64,000 nt of DNA from Thermovirga lienii DSM 17291 (GCA_000233775.1 CP003096.1:310001-374000), one strand, 5' to 3'. Shown: positions 17,244-28,358, counted from the stretch's first letter. Notes: a model not told the origin generated them from the sequence alone. Program-made: numbers and translations.

Positions 17244-17310
17244 CAAAACGCTCCACCGGACCGCCATTTCGCTGGCGCTTCATGGCGGCCAGTGAGCTTG
17301 GTCGTTATGT
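17238..17310 (+). other. integron attC recombination site
   Basis: Left core TTCTAAC (17238-17244) overlaps the endonuclease stop; right core GTTATGT is at 17304-17310. Between them the arms GCTCCACCGGACCGCCAT (17250-17267) and ATGGCGGCCAGTGAGC fold back as a stem with unpaired C and A on one arm, which is the extrahelical-base pattern of attC. The central loop is about 14 bases. The CGCTCCACCGGAC / CAGTGAGC / CGTTA arrangement matches well-known attC sites. No integrase gene is in the window. Confidence 0.8.
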
Positions 17311-17368
17311 GTCCGACAGATCAAAGTACGGTCCCTTTCCCTGTCACCATTTATAGGAGGGCTTTCCG

Positions 17369-17506
17369 ATGAGTTTGAAACCAAGCTGGATCTTATTTCT
17401 GTTTTCTTTTGGTTTAACACTTATTGTCGGTTGGGTTCTATCCCTGGCTGATCACCTGTCAACGGACAGTAAAAATGTCACCTTTAGATATTGTTTAAGT
17501 GTATAG
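17369..17506 (+). CDS. small membrane protein ORF, interrupted by IS
   Basis: ATG 17369 follows AGGAGGG and starts a peptide with one hydrophobic segment (WILFLFSFGLTLIVGWVLSL). At 17457 the frame enters the ISNCY-like element and ends at TAG 17506, so the last 16 residues come from the IS. If the IS is removed the frame meets a TAA right after the junction, giving about 29 aa. It sits directly after the attC site, where the next cassette gene would be. Function unknown. Confidence 0.45.
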   Translation: MSLKPSWILFLFSFGLTLIVGWVLSLADHLSTDSKNVTFRYCLSV

Positions 17507-17572
17507 ATATTAGCCCTGTCCTATTTATGTTTTTGCAGATTAGGGCAGGGCTATTTCATAGGTTTGTAGTAG

Positions 17573-18968
17573 TCATTGGCATGGGGCATGAGTTTCCCCT
17601 AATTCATCATTCACGAGATAGCTTTTCTTGTGTTTGTAATCCTTAATGGTGTTATTAATACCTCTGCGCCATGGGTGATCCATGGGTGGTTTATATTTTT
17701 CTCTTGGCTTTTCCCTGTTTTCTAGATTTTCTTCTTGGATAGCTTTCTTGTTAATATCATTTGAGATGGCCTTCAATTTGAAGTAATCGCCACTGTACAA
17801 AGCTCCAAGGGATCCATCGAGATGTCTTGTGACACAGACAGTACTTTTGGGCTTCAATGGTACCACTCGACCTCTACAATCCAACAATTGATATGTATTG
17901 CCCTCATAAGATATGGTGGAGCCATTGGAAGCTTTTCTATAGCTCTTTATACATATGATTTTATGCAAAGAGTCTACCCCAGGACTTGCTCTGAATGCCT
18001 GCTCTTTATCTTCTGCCTTTACAGCGAAACGACTGTTAAACCTTTTTTTGAATCCACGCAGAAAATCATTGGCTTCGTCCATACTCTTCGTCCATACTGG
18101 AAATATTGGCTATCCTGAGCTCTACAATTAACCGACTCTGCAAGGTTCCCCAAAGACGCTCTATACGACCCTTCGCTTGAGGGGAACGGGCCTTTATATG
18201 GGTTATGCTCAACTGATTTAACACCTCTCCAAACTGGGTAAGTTTAACTCTCTCTCCTTTGAGCTCTTCCTCTATGGTGAGCTTGTCCCCTTTAGGAGAA
18301 AAGAATATAGAATGACCGTCACTGTAAATACTCCTGGGAACCCCGTAATCTTCCACCATCTGCTTCAAAACATGCAGATACCCCAATAAATCTTCATTGG
18401 GCCTGAAATAAAGGCCCAAAACCTTCCCCGTGGCGTCATCTATGGCTCCATGAAGACATAGCTTGGAGCTTTTTCCCTCAAACCAATCGTGGGGACTAGC
18501 ATTGCACTGCACTAACATGCCCTCCATAGGCATTCGATTCCTAGCGCGCCTCCTCCTCGGAGACTTGTGAGTATGCTTGTTGGGTATTGAGGCCTCCTTG
18601 AGAATGCGACCTACTGTCTTGGCCGATACAAATATCCCATCATGCTCCTTCATTAGCTCTGACATGTGCTGATAACTGGCTCCAGAGTATTTACCCACCG
18701 CAAAACCAACTATGGCCTCCTTTACCTCCTTCGGCGTAGCGTGTTTAGGCTTCCTACCCCTGTTACCATGCGCCAATGCCGCTATACCTCTTTCCTTCAC
18801 ACCTGCCTTCAGCCTCTTTATTTGGCGCTCGCTCAACCCTAATACACACGATGCATCCTTCACCGTCACTACGCCCTCCAACAACCGCTCCATAACATAT
18901 ACTCGCCTGGATTCCTTCTTGCTCAAATATACGTCACCCCTACTCATGGTGACATTTTCTCTGTCCAC
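17573..18968 (-). pseudogene. ISNCY-type (IS1202-like) transposase, frameshifted
   Basis: Two overlapping frames form one transposase: 18968 to 18066 (helix-turn-helix and core, with IYSDGHSIF and QAKGRIERLWGTLQ) and 18082 to 17573 (MDEANDF... and the C-terminal domain). A 13-base tandem duplication at 18073-18098 causes the break; deleting one copy fuses SSMDE to ANDFL in frame. In addition, the first catalytic Asp position reads Asn (QCNASPHDW, where relatives have an Asp), so even the repaired protein may be inactive. Family placement rests on the QxDxSPHxW-type and SDGHSIF blocks. Confidence 0.82.
18073..18098. repeat. 13-bp tandem duplication that breaks the transposase
   Basis: CTTCGTCCATACT occurs twice head to tail with no mismatch. 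The net +13 shifts the frame by one base inside the transposase gene. Confidence 0.95.
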
Positions 18969-19017
18969 TTACAGGGTGACAATATCACTGTCCGGCGACA
19001 CACTAAGGGAAAAGTGC

Positions 19018-19046
19018 TTGTGAAAAACGGCGTGATATTGTATAAA
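19018..19046 (+). promoter_or_regulatory. promoter of the FAD oxidoreductase gene
   Basis: TTGTGA (19018-19023), 17 bases, TATAAA (19041-19046), just outside the right end of the IS. It is 50 bases before the start codon. Confidence 0.6.
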
Positions 19047-19095
19047 AATGTGTTTGGGGAGAATGCCTAAAGATATATAAAGCGAGGGGAAAATT

Positions 19096-20481
19096 ATGTA
19101 TGATGCCGTAATAGTTGGAGCCGGTCCTGCAGGGCTCTTTGCCGCTAGGGAAATGATCCGTGGAGGCCTGAAAGTAGCCATCGTAGACAAGGGCAGGAAT
19201 ATTCAAAACAGGACCTGCCCCATGAAGGATGGAAGATCTGATAAATGTCTCCACTGCAAGCCTTGCAACATCATATGCGGCTGGGGCGGTGCGGGAGCGT
19301 TCAGTGACGGTAAGCTGACCCTCACGCCGGAGTTTGGTGGCAACCTCGACAAATACATAGGAAGGGCCGCTCTCATATCCTTGATAGATGAGGCGGATAA
19401 AGAATACTTGAAACACGGTGCCAGTCCGCAGGTTTTCGAGCCAGACCCTGCCTTTGCAAGGGACGTGGCTGTCAGGGCAAGCTCTGCAGGTTTGAGGATA
19501 ATTCCTGCCAGAATAAGACACATGGGGACCGACCGCTCCAAGGACATTTTAAAGAGCATGTACGACGAGATTGCTTCTGGCTGCGATGTGTACATGAACC
19601 AGGCTGTGGAAAAAGTTTTGGTTGTGGATAACGAGGCGAAAGGAGTAATCTTAAGGGACGGTACTACGATAGAAGCCAAGGTAGTTTTGCTGGCTCCTGG
19701 TAGAGAGGGAGCTTTCTGGATGGAGGAAGTTGTAAAAGAGCTGGGCATCCAGATAAAGTCTCTCCCTGTGGACATCGGAGTCAGGGTGGAGATTCCTTCC
19801 GAATGGGCAGAAATGCTTACAGAGCAGTTCTACGAGGTGAAGGCTATTTTGGATACGCCTACCTTCGACGACCAGGTAAGGACCTTCTGCATGTGTCCCC
19901 ACGGGGAAGTGACCACTGAATACCTGGAGCAGCACGGCATACTGACCGTGAACGGCCACAGTAACAAGAACGGTGAGGGCAAGACGGAGAACACCAATTT
20001 TGCCATATTGGTCTCCACCGAGTTCACCAGCCCCTTCAAGGACCCCAACGGATATGGAAGCTACATTGCAAGGTTGGCCAACTTGCTAGGCGGAGGGGTG
20101 TTGGTTCAGCGCCTTGGAGATCTCAAGCACGGAAGACGTTCCACGCCTGATCGCATAGCCAGGGGACTCGTGAGACCTACGTTGGCATCTGCTGAGCCAG
20201 GGGATCTGTCCTTCGTGCTACCTTACAGACATCTTACCGACATATTGGAGATGATCCAAGCCCTGGACTCCATAATACCTGGAATAAACGGTAAGCATAC
20301 CCTTCTCTACGGAGTTGAGGTCAAATTTTATAGCTTGAAATTAGAGCTAGACCAGGACCTAATGACTAGCATACCGGGACTTTACGCTTGCGGCGATGGT
20401 GCAGGGGTGACCCGCGGGGTGATACAGGCCTCGGCAAGTGGTATAGTAGCAGGAAGGGCGATAGTTAATAGATTGAAGTAA
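19096..20481 (+). CDS. FAD-dependent dehydrogenase (COG2509-like)
   Basis: A 461-aa flavoprotein. The FAD-binding Rossmann motif is VIVGAGPAGLFAAREM at the N-terminus, followed by VDKG; two Cys-rich spots (CPM...CLHCKPCNIICGWGGAGAFSDGKL) lie near residues 42-75; the C-terminus has the second FAD motif IPGLYACGDGAGVTRGVIQA. Members of this group are annotated as uncharacterised FAD-dependent dehydrogenases; the substrate is not known. GAGGGG lies before ATG 19096. It stands alone, ending at a terminator shared with the convergent TRAP operon. Confidence 0.85.
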   Translation: MYDAVIVGAGPAGLFAAREMIRGGLKVAIVDKGRNIQNRTCPMKDGRSDKCLHCKPCNIICGWGGAGAFSDGKLTLTPEFGGNLDKYIGRAALISLIDEADKEYLKHGASPQVFEPDPAFARDVAVRASSAGLRIIPARIRHMGTDRSKDILKSMYDEIASGCDVYMNQAVEKVLVVDNEAKGVILRDGTTIEAKVVLLAPGREGAFWMEEVVKELGIQIKSLPVDIGVRVEIPSEWAEMLTEQFYEVKAILDTPTFDDQVRTFCMCPHGEVTTEYLEQHGILTVNGHSNKNGEGKTENTNFAILVSTEFTSPFKDPNGYGSYIARLANLLGGGVLVQRLGDLKHGRRSTPDRIARGLVRPTLASAEPGDLSFVLPYRHLTDILEMIQALDSIIPGINGKHTLLYGVEVKFYSLKLELDQDLMTSIPGLYACGDGAGVTRGVIQASASGIVAGRAIVNRLK

Positions 20482-20500
20482 GCTAACCGAAAAGGCAAGA

Positions 20501-20540
20501 AAAACGAGGCAGGAATGAGGTTTCTCCTGCCTCGTTTTTT
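20501..20540. terminator. bidirectional terminator
   Basis: A perfect 14-bp stem AAAACGAGGCAGGA (20501-20514) with TCCTGCCTCGTTTT (20525-20538) and flanking A and T runs, placed between convergent genes. Confidence 0.88.
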
Positions 20541-21816
20541 ATAGGAAACCCAAAAGCTTGGGCAACACCATGGAAATGGGTTCTATGTAGGTTACGAGCA
20601 TGAGTATGACAAGCTCTGCAAGGACGAAGGGATAGACGGCCTTGGATATTTCCTCCAAGCTTAGACCCGTTATCCCGCAACTCACGAATAGGCACACCCC
20701 GACGGGAGGGGTAGCCATTCCTATGGCGAGGTTCAATACCATTATGAAACCAAAATGCAGAGGGTTAATACCTAACTTGGCTGCCACAGGGGCAAGGATG
20801 GGTGCCAAAAGTATTATGGCAGCTCCAGTCTCCATGAACATGCCGACGAAAAGCAGGAAGATGTTTATCAACAGGAGGAATACGTAAGGGTTTTCCGTTA
20901 TGGAAAGGAAAAGATTGGCAAGCTTCAAGGGGATCATGTTCGCTGCTATGACCCAGGCGAAGACGTTTGCCATGGATATTATGAGCAGTATGGTGGCGGT
21001 GGTTATCCCGCTTTGGAGAAGAACTCCAGGGAGGTCTTTCCACTGGAGCTCCTTGAAGACGAACTTGCCGACGAAGAAAGAGTATACTACCGCAACTGCT
21101 GCCGCTTCCGTGGGAGTGAATATGCCGCCCAGAATACCTCCGAGGATTATCACAGGAGCCATCATAGCCCAGACGGCATCCTTGAATTCCACAGCTACCC
21201 TCTTCAGTGAAAAGTTGTCGTACTTGGCATAACCCTTCTTCTTGGATGTGCTGTAGACGATCACCATGAGAGCAAGACCCAGAAGAACTCCGGGGATAAA
21301 CCCTGCAGCGAATAGCCCCCCTACTGATACTCCCACGGAGACGCCGTATATTACCATGATTATGCTCGGCGGGATGATGGGGCCTATGGTTGCCGCCGAT
21401 GCAGTTAAGGCGGCGCTGAAATCTTTCTCGTATCCGCTTTTCTCCATGGATGGTATCATTATGGCCCCTATGGCTGAGGCGTCAGCCACGGCAGAGCCGC
21501 TTATGCCCGCAAAGAGCATGTTTGCCACGACGTTCGCGTGGGCAAGACCTCCTCTTATGTGTCCCACCAGGCTGTTGGCAAATCTTATGAGCCGTATGGT
21601 TGTGCCGCCTTTGTTCATTATGTCTCCAGCGAGGATGAAAAAGGGCACGGCCATCAATGGGAAGGAGTCTATGCCTGTGAACATCCTTTGAGCTACTACT
21701 TGAAGGGGGACGCCCATGGCTATCAGTGCTGCAAGACCGGTGAGCCCCAACACCAATGCCAGGGGGATCCCAATGGCGAACGTAACAGCGAAAGTCAGAG
21801 CAATAATGGTCATCAT
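20539..21816 (-). CDS. dctM: TRAP transporter large permease DctM
   Basis: The 425-aa large membrane subunit of a tripartite ATP-independent periplasmic transporter, with about 12 hydrophobic segments. Family blocks seen: MFTGIDSFPLMAVPFFILAG, SGSAVADASAIG, GPIIPPSIIMVIYG, GGIFTPTEAAAVAVVY and GMATPPVGVCLF. It overlaps dctQ by ATGA, so the two are coupled. The substrate class (a carboxylate) cannot be decided from this subunit. Confidence 0.95.
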   Translation of the reverse strand: MMTIIALTFAVTFAIGIPLALVLGLTGLAALIAMGVPLQVVAQRMFTGIDSFPLMAVPFFILAGDIMNKGGTTIRLIRFANSLVGHIRGGLAHANVVANMLFAGISGSAVADASAIGAIMIPSMEKSGYEKDFSAALTASAATIGPIIPPSIIMVIYGVSVGVSVGGLFAAGFIPGVLLGLALMVIVYSTSKKKGYAKYDNFSLKRVAVEFKDAVWAMMAPVIILGGILGGIFTPTEAAAVAVVYSFFVGKFVFKELQWKDLPGVLLQSGITTATILLIISMANVFAWVIAANMIPLKLANLFLSITENPYVFLLLINIFLLFVGMFMETGAAIILLAPILAPVAAKLGINPLHFGFIMVLNLAIGMATPPVGVCLFVSCGITGLSLEEISKAVYPFVLAELVILMLVTYIEPISMVLPKLLGFL

Positions 21817-22343
21817 TTTTTCGTACCCCCTTCATACACGTTTTCTGTAAGCTCGGCATCAGCGGTGGATAGGGTATCGCTGGTTCGCTCAAAAAGGAGC
21901 CTTATGGTGTGAAGCAGTATGTAAAAACAGCCCACCGGAATGCAAAGGTAGGGTATGATCATCGGAAAATGGATGGCTGGGGAAACCTGGGTCCTTAGTT
22001 CCCACACGAGCTTCAGGCCTTGCCAGATAAGAATAGCCATGAAGCAGGCGATAAGGATCTCTGCAAAGGTGTTTACTGCCAGCCTCGTTCGTCTCGAAAG
22101 TCGGGACACTAAAAGAGTCACTCCTATATGGCGCTTCTGGCCCATGGCCAGGCCGGCCCCCATGAAGGTCACCCATGCCATCATGTACCTGGCTGCTTCC
22201 TCCGACCAGCTCAGGGGATTGTTGAGGACGAACCTGAAAAACACTGCCGTGAAGGCTATGATGCTCATAGAGGCCATAAGGGTTATGATTATAACCTTCG
22301 CTATTTTGTCCAGGGTTTTGAGAATTGGGGTGATAACCTTCAT
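21813..22343 (-). CDS. dctQ: TRAP transporter small permease DctQ
   Basis: A 176-aa protein with four hydrophobic segments and the DctQ signature WSEEAARYMMAWVTFMGAGLAM followed by KRHIGV; the quoted block is the family's SEE-R-ly-vW-t-lGa pattern. An AAGGAG ribosome site precedes ATG 22343. It links DctP binding protein to DctM in the inner membrane. Confidence 0.92.
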   Translation of the reverse strand: MKVITPILKTLDKIAKVIIITLMASMSIIAFTAVFFRFVLNNPLSWSEEAARYMMAWVTFMGAGLAMGQKRHIGVTLLVSRLSRRTRLAVNTFAEILIACFMAILIWQGLKLVWELRTQVSPAIHFPMIIPYLCIPVGCFYILLHTIRLLFERTSDTLSTADAELTENVYEGGTKK

Positions 22344-22364
22344 ACCTTATTGCTCCTTCCATAT

Positions 22365-22388
22365 GGGGCCCGAAAGGCTTCGGGCCCC
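22365..22388. terminator. stem-loop between dctP and dctQ
   Basis: GGGGCCCGAA (22365-22374) pairs with TTCGGGCCCC (22379-22388). In the operon direction (minus) it lacks a U run, so it is better read as an mRNA 3'-end stabiliser or weak attenuator that lets dctP be expressed more than dctQM. The T run is on the plus strand. Confidence 0.55.
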
Positions 22389-22401
22389 CTTTTTCCCTGA
22401 T

Positions 22402-23436
22402 TTACTCAAGCATCTCTTTTTCGTCTTCCTCAGCGTCCTTTACAGCTTCCATTACCTTTTCTACCCACTCTTCACCAACTTCTGCCTTTACGTATTCAAG
22501 CACTGCCGGTTGCGATAGATCCCTAAACTCCTTGGCCTCCTGGGGAGTGGGAACGTAAATGGTCATTCCATGTTTCTTCAGGTTCTCTATACCCGTTTGA
22601 ACCTGACGTTCTGTGAGAGCTCTCTGGGTGATCTTGAAGAGCTGGGCTCCCTCAAAGAGGGCCTGCTTGATGTCCTCAGGAAGTTTTTCCCACAGCTTGC
22701 CGTTTATGAACATGATGAGGGGGTTGTACAGGTGACCATCCAGGACAACGTACTTTTGGACTTCATAGAACTTCATGTTGTTTATAAGGGTGATGGGGCA
22801 CTCTGCACCATCGACTACGCCCTGCTCCAGTGCCATGTAGAGTTCACCAAAGGCGATGGGAGTCGGAGAGGCACCTAGAGCCTCCACCAGCTTCATGTGG
22901 GCCGGGTTCTCCATGGTCCTCAGTTTGAGCCCCTTCATATCTGCAGGGGATTTTATCTGCTTTTTGCCGGTGAAGAAGTGGCGGTAGCCGTTCTCACTTA
23001 TGGCAAGACACTTGATGCCCGTGACTTTGTACATCTCCTCCATGAGCTCCTGGCCGAACTCGCCGTCCAGCACGTTCCAGGCTACGTACTTGTTGGGGAA
23101 CAAATAGGGGATGTCGAAGACCATTATGGGCTTGAATAGTGTAGGTATAGGCCCAGTGGTAATGGTCCCAAGCTCTATGGTTCCCATCTTGAGTCCTTCC
23201 AAGATCTCCTTTTCGTTACCCAGCTGGCTGGCATGGAATACGTCTATTTTTACCTTCCCCTGTGTCTTGGTTTCTACGTAGTTCTTGAACACTTCAACGG
23301 CTATGACTGTCCTGTCGTTGGGATCCGCAGGGCCAGCATTGGCCAGCTTCATTTTGATAACATCCGCCGCAAAGGCACCACTGGCCATGAAAGTGGCCAC
23401 AAGCACCAAGGAAATGAACAAACCAAAACGCTTCAT
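22402..23436 (-). CDS. dctP: TRAP transporter solute-binding protein DctP
   Basis: A 344-aa periplasmic binding protein with a signal peptide (KRFGLFISLVLVATF... ending ASGAFA-AD). Family blocks: RTVIAVEVFKNYVE, VFHASQLGNEKEILEGLKMG, KCLAISENGYRHFF and the Arg-binding region GLKLRTMENPAHMKLVEALG. ATG 23436 follows GGGGTGAGGTG; a frame opened farther upstream lacks a ribosome site. The conserved Arg in KLRT usually contacts the ligand carboxylate. First gene of the dctPQM operon. Confidence 0.94.
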   Translation of the reverse strand: MKRFGLFISLVLVATFMASGAFAADVIKMKLANAGPADPNDRTVIAVEVFKNYVETKTQGKVKIDVFHASQLGNEKEILEGLKMGTIELGTITTGPIPTLFKPIMVFDIPYLFPNKYVAWNVLDGEFGQELMEEMYKVTGIKCLAISENGYRHFFTGKKQIKSPADMKGLKLRTMENPAHMKLVEALGASPTPIAFGELYMALEQGVVDGAECPITLINNMKFYEVQKYVVLDGHLYNPLIMFINGKLWEKLPEDIKQALFEGAQLFKITQRALTERQVQTGIENLKKHGMTIYVPTPQEAKEFRDLSQPAVLEYVKAEVGEEWVEKVMEAVKDAEEDEKEMLE

Positions 23437-23555
23437 ACTGCACCTCACCCCTTTTTGTTTTTTCAGTAGAATGAAAACGCGCTGCACTCTGAACTATCCT
23501 TATCTGTACTGCTCTTTCTCACCTCCTAATTTGGCACACCGCTTATTGGTTCACT

Positions 23556-23585
23556 ATTCTACAAGAATAAACTATTTGTGTCCAA
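23556..23585 (-). promoter_or_regulatory. promoter of the dctPQM operon
   Basis: On the minus strand TTGGAC (23580-23585), an 18-base spacer and TAGAAT (23556-23561). The 120-base leader has an internal GGAGGTG at about 23521 that is not followed by a good ORF. Confidence 0.55.
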
Positions 23586-23626
23586 AGTTTATTTTTTTGT
23601 CTGACCTTTAAGGACATCTTTGCAGG

Positions 23627-25582
23627 CTACCAGCCTCCACCTCCGCCTCCACCTCCACCTCCGCCGGAAAATCCGCCTCCGCCAAAGCCCGATGACCCTG
23701 GAGAGACGCCGGAGGAAGCGATGGCGCTCCCTATGCTTCCAGAGAGATTGCTTACCAGGTTTCCATAATAAATGCCTCCGTAAAAAGATCTGCCCGAATA
23801 CCAAGCGGGGGAATAGTTGCTGGCAGAAAGCACATCCTGGAATTGAGATGCCCACGCCTTTTCGACGCCAAGTGCTATTGCGAAGGGCAGTAGCCTTTCA
23901 AAGTGTTCAGGTGTCCTATCTGGGATGGGAAGGGATGCAAGGTGTCTTATCCTGTCTTTTTCCGCTACTTGGAGGTACATTCTTAGTCCCTTAATGTGGC
24001 GCAAAAGCTCAGCTCCTTCAGGCGTGTAGTTTTTCATAAGCCTCCAAAAGACCAGGTTTAGGATCATGATCACTACGACACTGACGGCAAATAGGGGGGA
24101 AACCACAAAGGCCAGGGTTGTTACGCCAAAAATTTCTCCCATGACAAAGGGAATGCTGAAGGCAGCCATAATAAAGGCCCTCAAAACAAGCCAGAACTTG
24201 CTTCTTGAGATAGCTTCTTTAAATAGAGAAAGTGTGGATGTAAAGAGCTTTGCAGTTCCCAAAGTCCATATGGAAAGCCAAAGGGTCATGAATGCGAAAA
24301 TCCCCGTGGATCCTTTTAGTGTGGATAGGAAGAAACCGCTTATGGTCAAAAGTATGGCGGACAGGGTGCAACCTGCAAGGACCCATTTGAGGTTGCTCTT
24401 TAAGTATCTTTTGCCCCAACTATTCAACCATTCCTTCAATCCGTTTCTGGCTGCCTTGATATGAGAAGCGCTGCTTTTGTCCAGGGAGATATATGGCATG
24501 TCCCGGAAAAGCTCAGCAAGAAATTTTTGCTCCGGGAGGCTTAGGTCTGTGTCTTGGCCCTGCTGACGAATTAAGGTGTACTTTTTGTTTTTTCCCAGAA
24601 ACTTGAGCAGGCCCTCTTCTTTTTCCTCTATCTTGATGAAGCCTTTTACCGCAAGGTCAATTATGGTGGACACAAAGGCGTCTTCGTTAAATTTTTGCCT
24701 ATAAAGGTAGGACGCTTCCGAAGGCAAAAGCCCTTTAATTGGGCGAAAGATGGGTATGATGGGACCTGCCTTTATGTCTTTTCCTACCTTTAGCCACGTG
24801 AGGCCGTAATAAGAGGTTACCAAAAGCAAGCATATGAGAGGTAAAAGCCAGTTAAGAGTGGCGGCCGTACGGTATTGTTTTTGCCTCTTTTTGTACTCTT
24901 CAGAGGGATTTACGTATCCCTTTGGAAAAGATACAGCTATGGTCAGCCCCTGGTTTTCTAGTAGAGGTGATGTGGTCTCAAAGTATGCAACGCTTCCGTC
25001 CTTTTCCCAACGGGCCTTTTGTTCGTGAGAACCGAACCTTCCTGTGTAGGCCGTCATTTGAAGAATAGGCGTTCCTTCGGGCAGCGAAACCCAAGCCCTT
25101 GCCTTGTCAATAGGGAAGGGCCAGTTGTTCCCGGTGGCGTTCCAATATATTTCGTCGTGATCCTCGAAGAAGGAAACTTGGCTAGTCTGGTAAGTTATGG
25201 TGTATGTGTGTATTCCTTTTGATAGGAGTTTGTTGGGGTCTCCTATCCTTATCTTAAGCATGTTTCCTTCCGTGGATGTTTTATGAGGGACGCTTCTTCC
25301 GTCCAACAGGACCTCCAATAGGTGAAAGTCCATTCTCATGACGTTTCCCATCTTGTCCTTGTACTTTATGGGGAAGCTCCTGTATATTCCTCTTTTGATT
25401 TCCCTGTTTTCAACTAAGAAGGTTATGTCTTCTCTAACTGTCAAGGTTCCGTCTTTTGATACATCGATAACGCTTGAAAACTCCAGTATGCGCTCCTTTG
25501 AGGATGCAGCCGAAGGTCCTCCTCCCAAAAACAGAGCAAAGAACAAAACAAAAAGGGCAAGGTACAGCGGTTTTTTGGCCAT
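23627..25582 (-). CDS. DUF2207 membrane protein
   Basis: A 651-aa membrane protein. It has an N-terminal signal (LYLALFVLFFALFLGGG), an extracytoplasmic DUF2207 domain (starting ILEFSSVIDVSKDGTLTV, with IKRGIYRSFP and WNATGNNWPFPI), a transmembrane segment near residue 240, a cytoplasmic part, more membrane segments around 400-480, and a C-terminal tail of FGGGGFSGGGGGGGG type. Such proteins are often next to LemA, as here, and their role in the envelope is unknown. It is the second gene after lemA. Confidence 0.88.
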   Translation of the reverse strand: MAKKPLYLALFVLFFALFLGGGPSAASSKERILEFSSVIDVSKDGTLTVREDITFLVENREIKRGIYRSFPIKYKDKMGNVMRMDFHLLEVLLDGRSVPHKTSTEGNMLKIRIGDPNKLLSKGIHTYTITYQTSQVSFFEDHDEIYWNATGNNWPFPIDKARAWVSLPEGTPILQMTAYTGRFGSHEQKARWEKDGSVAYFETTSPLLENQGLTIAVSFPKGYVNPSEEYKKRQKQYRTAATLNWLLPLICLLLVTSYYGLTWLKVGKDIKAGPIIPIFRPIKGLLPSEASYLYRQKFNEDAFVSTIIDLAVKGFIKIEEKEEGLLKFLGKNKKYTLIRQQGQDTDLSLPEQKFLAELFRDMPYISLDKSSASHIKAARNGLKEWLNSWGKRYLKSNLKWVLAGCTLSAILLTISGFFLSTLKGSTGIFAFMTLWLSIWTLGTAKLFTSTLSLFKEAISRSKFWLVLRAFIMAAFSIPFVMGEIFGVTTLAFVVSPLFAVSVVVIMILNLVFWRLMKNYTPEGAELLRHIKGLRMYLQVAEKDRIRHLASLPIPDRTPEHFERLLPFAIALGVEKAWASQFQDVLSASNYSPAWYSGRSFYGGIYYGNLVSNLSGSIGSAIASSGVSPGSSGFGGGGFSGGGGGGGGGGGW

Positions 25583-25622
25583 AATACTAGGTCTTCCTTT
25601 CTTTTGTCAGAGCCCGGAGGTA

Positions 25623-26174
25623 CTAAAATTTGACCTGGGGAACATCGAGGTCTTCCTCAGGGGCATCGAAGTACTCCCTTTTGGAGAAGCCAAACATGCT
25701 AGCGAAAAGATTGTTGGGGAACACTTGAATCATGTTGTTGTACTCCCTTACTGCTCCGTTGTAATACCTTCTGGCCATTTGAATGTCCTGTTCCAGCTCG
25801 GAGAGCGTGTTCTGCAGGTTTAGGAAATTTTCGTTGGCTTTAAGCTCTGGATAGTTTTCTGCCACCGCAAAGAGACTCCTTAATGCCTGCTGTAGGGCAC
25901 CTTCTGCCTGGGCCCGCTCAGAGATAGAGGAGGACTGGGTTGCAGCAGCTCGGGCTAAGGTCACCTTTTCTAGTAAGTTCTTTTCGTGAGTTGCGTAGCC
26001 TTTCACTGCTTCCACCAGGTTCCCTATCAGGTCGCTCCTTCGCTTGAGCTGCACCTCTATGCCGCTCCATGCCTCGTCTACCATGTTCCTGTGTTTTACC
26101 ATGGAGTTGTATATACTTATGGGCACGAAGACGATGAAGGCCAAAATCACTACAAATAAAAGCAAGTAAAACAT
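25623..26174 (-). CDS. lemA: LemA family protein
   Basis: A 183-aa protein with one N-terminal membrane segment (LLLFVVILAFIVFVPISIY) and a long helical domain. The LemA signature is MVDEAWSGIEVQLKRRSDLIG, followed by NLVEAVKGYA and YNNMIQVFPNNLFASMFGF. LemA proteins are exported-helix-bundle proteins of unclear function. It forms an operon with the DUF2207 gene (40-base gap). Confidence 0.93.
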   Translation of the reverse strand: MFYLLLFVVILAFIVFVPISIYNSMVKHRNMVDEAWSGIEVQLKRRSDLIGNLVEAVKGYATHEKNLLEKVTLARAAATQSSSISERAQAEGALQQALRSLFAVAENYPELKANENFLNLQNTLSELEQDIQMARRYYNGAVREYNNMIQVFPNNLFASMFGFSKREYFDAPEEDLDVPQVKF

Positions 26175-26197
26175 GTTACCCCTCCTTTTTTTATTAA

Positions 26198-26226
26198 AAA
26201 AGCCGAGGCATTGAGCCTCGGCTTTT
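26198..26226. terminator. terminator between gyrB and lemA
   Basis: AAAAGCCGAGGC (26198-26209) pairs with GCCTCGGCTTTT (26215-26226). It lies after the gyrB stop on the minus strand, where the A run becomes a U run. Confidence 0.85.
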
Positions 26227-26241
26227 CGTGGACGCTAAGAT

Positions 26242-28358
<2,117 letters not shown>

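Larger units (their letters stand above)
17457..19000 (-). mobile_element. ISNCY-like insertion sequence, long copy
   Basis: A 1544-bp element whose ends are TGTCAACGGACAGT (from 17457) and, read inward from 19000, TGTCGCCGGACAGT, the same pair as in the 651-bp copy. A second ACAG...TGTCACC repeat lies just inside the right end. It carries one transposase gene that is broken. No clear target duplication is seen (CACC on the left, CACT on the right). Confidence 0.82.

Noticed and set aside
17451-19003. CAC on both sides of the long ISNCY copy as a target duplication
   Set aside because: Three bases with an extra C on one side are not enough to claim a duplication.
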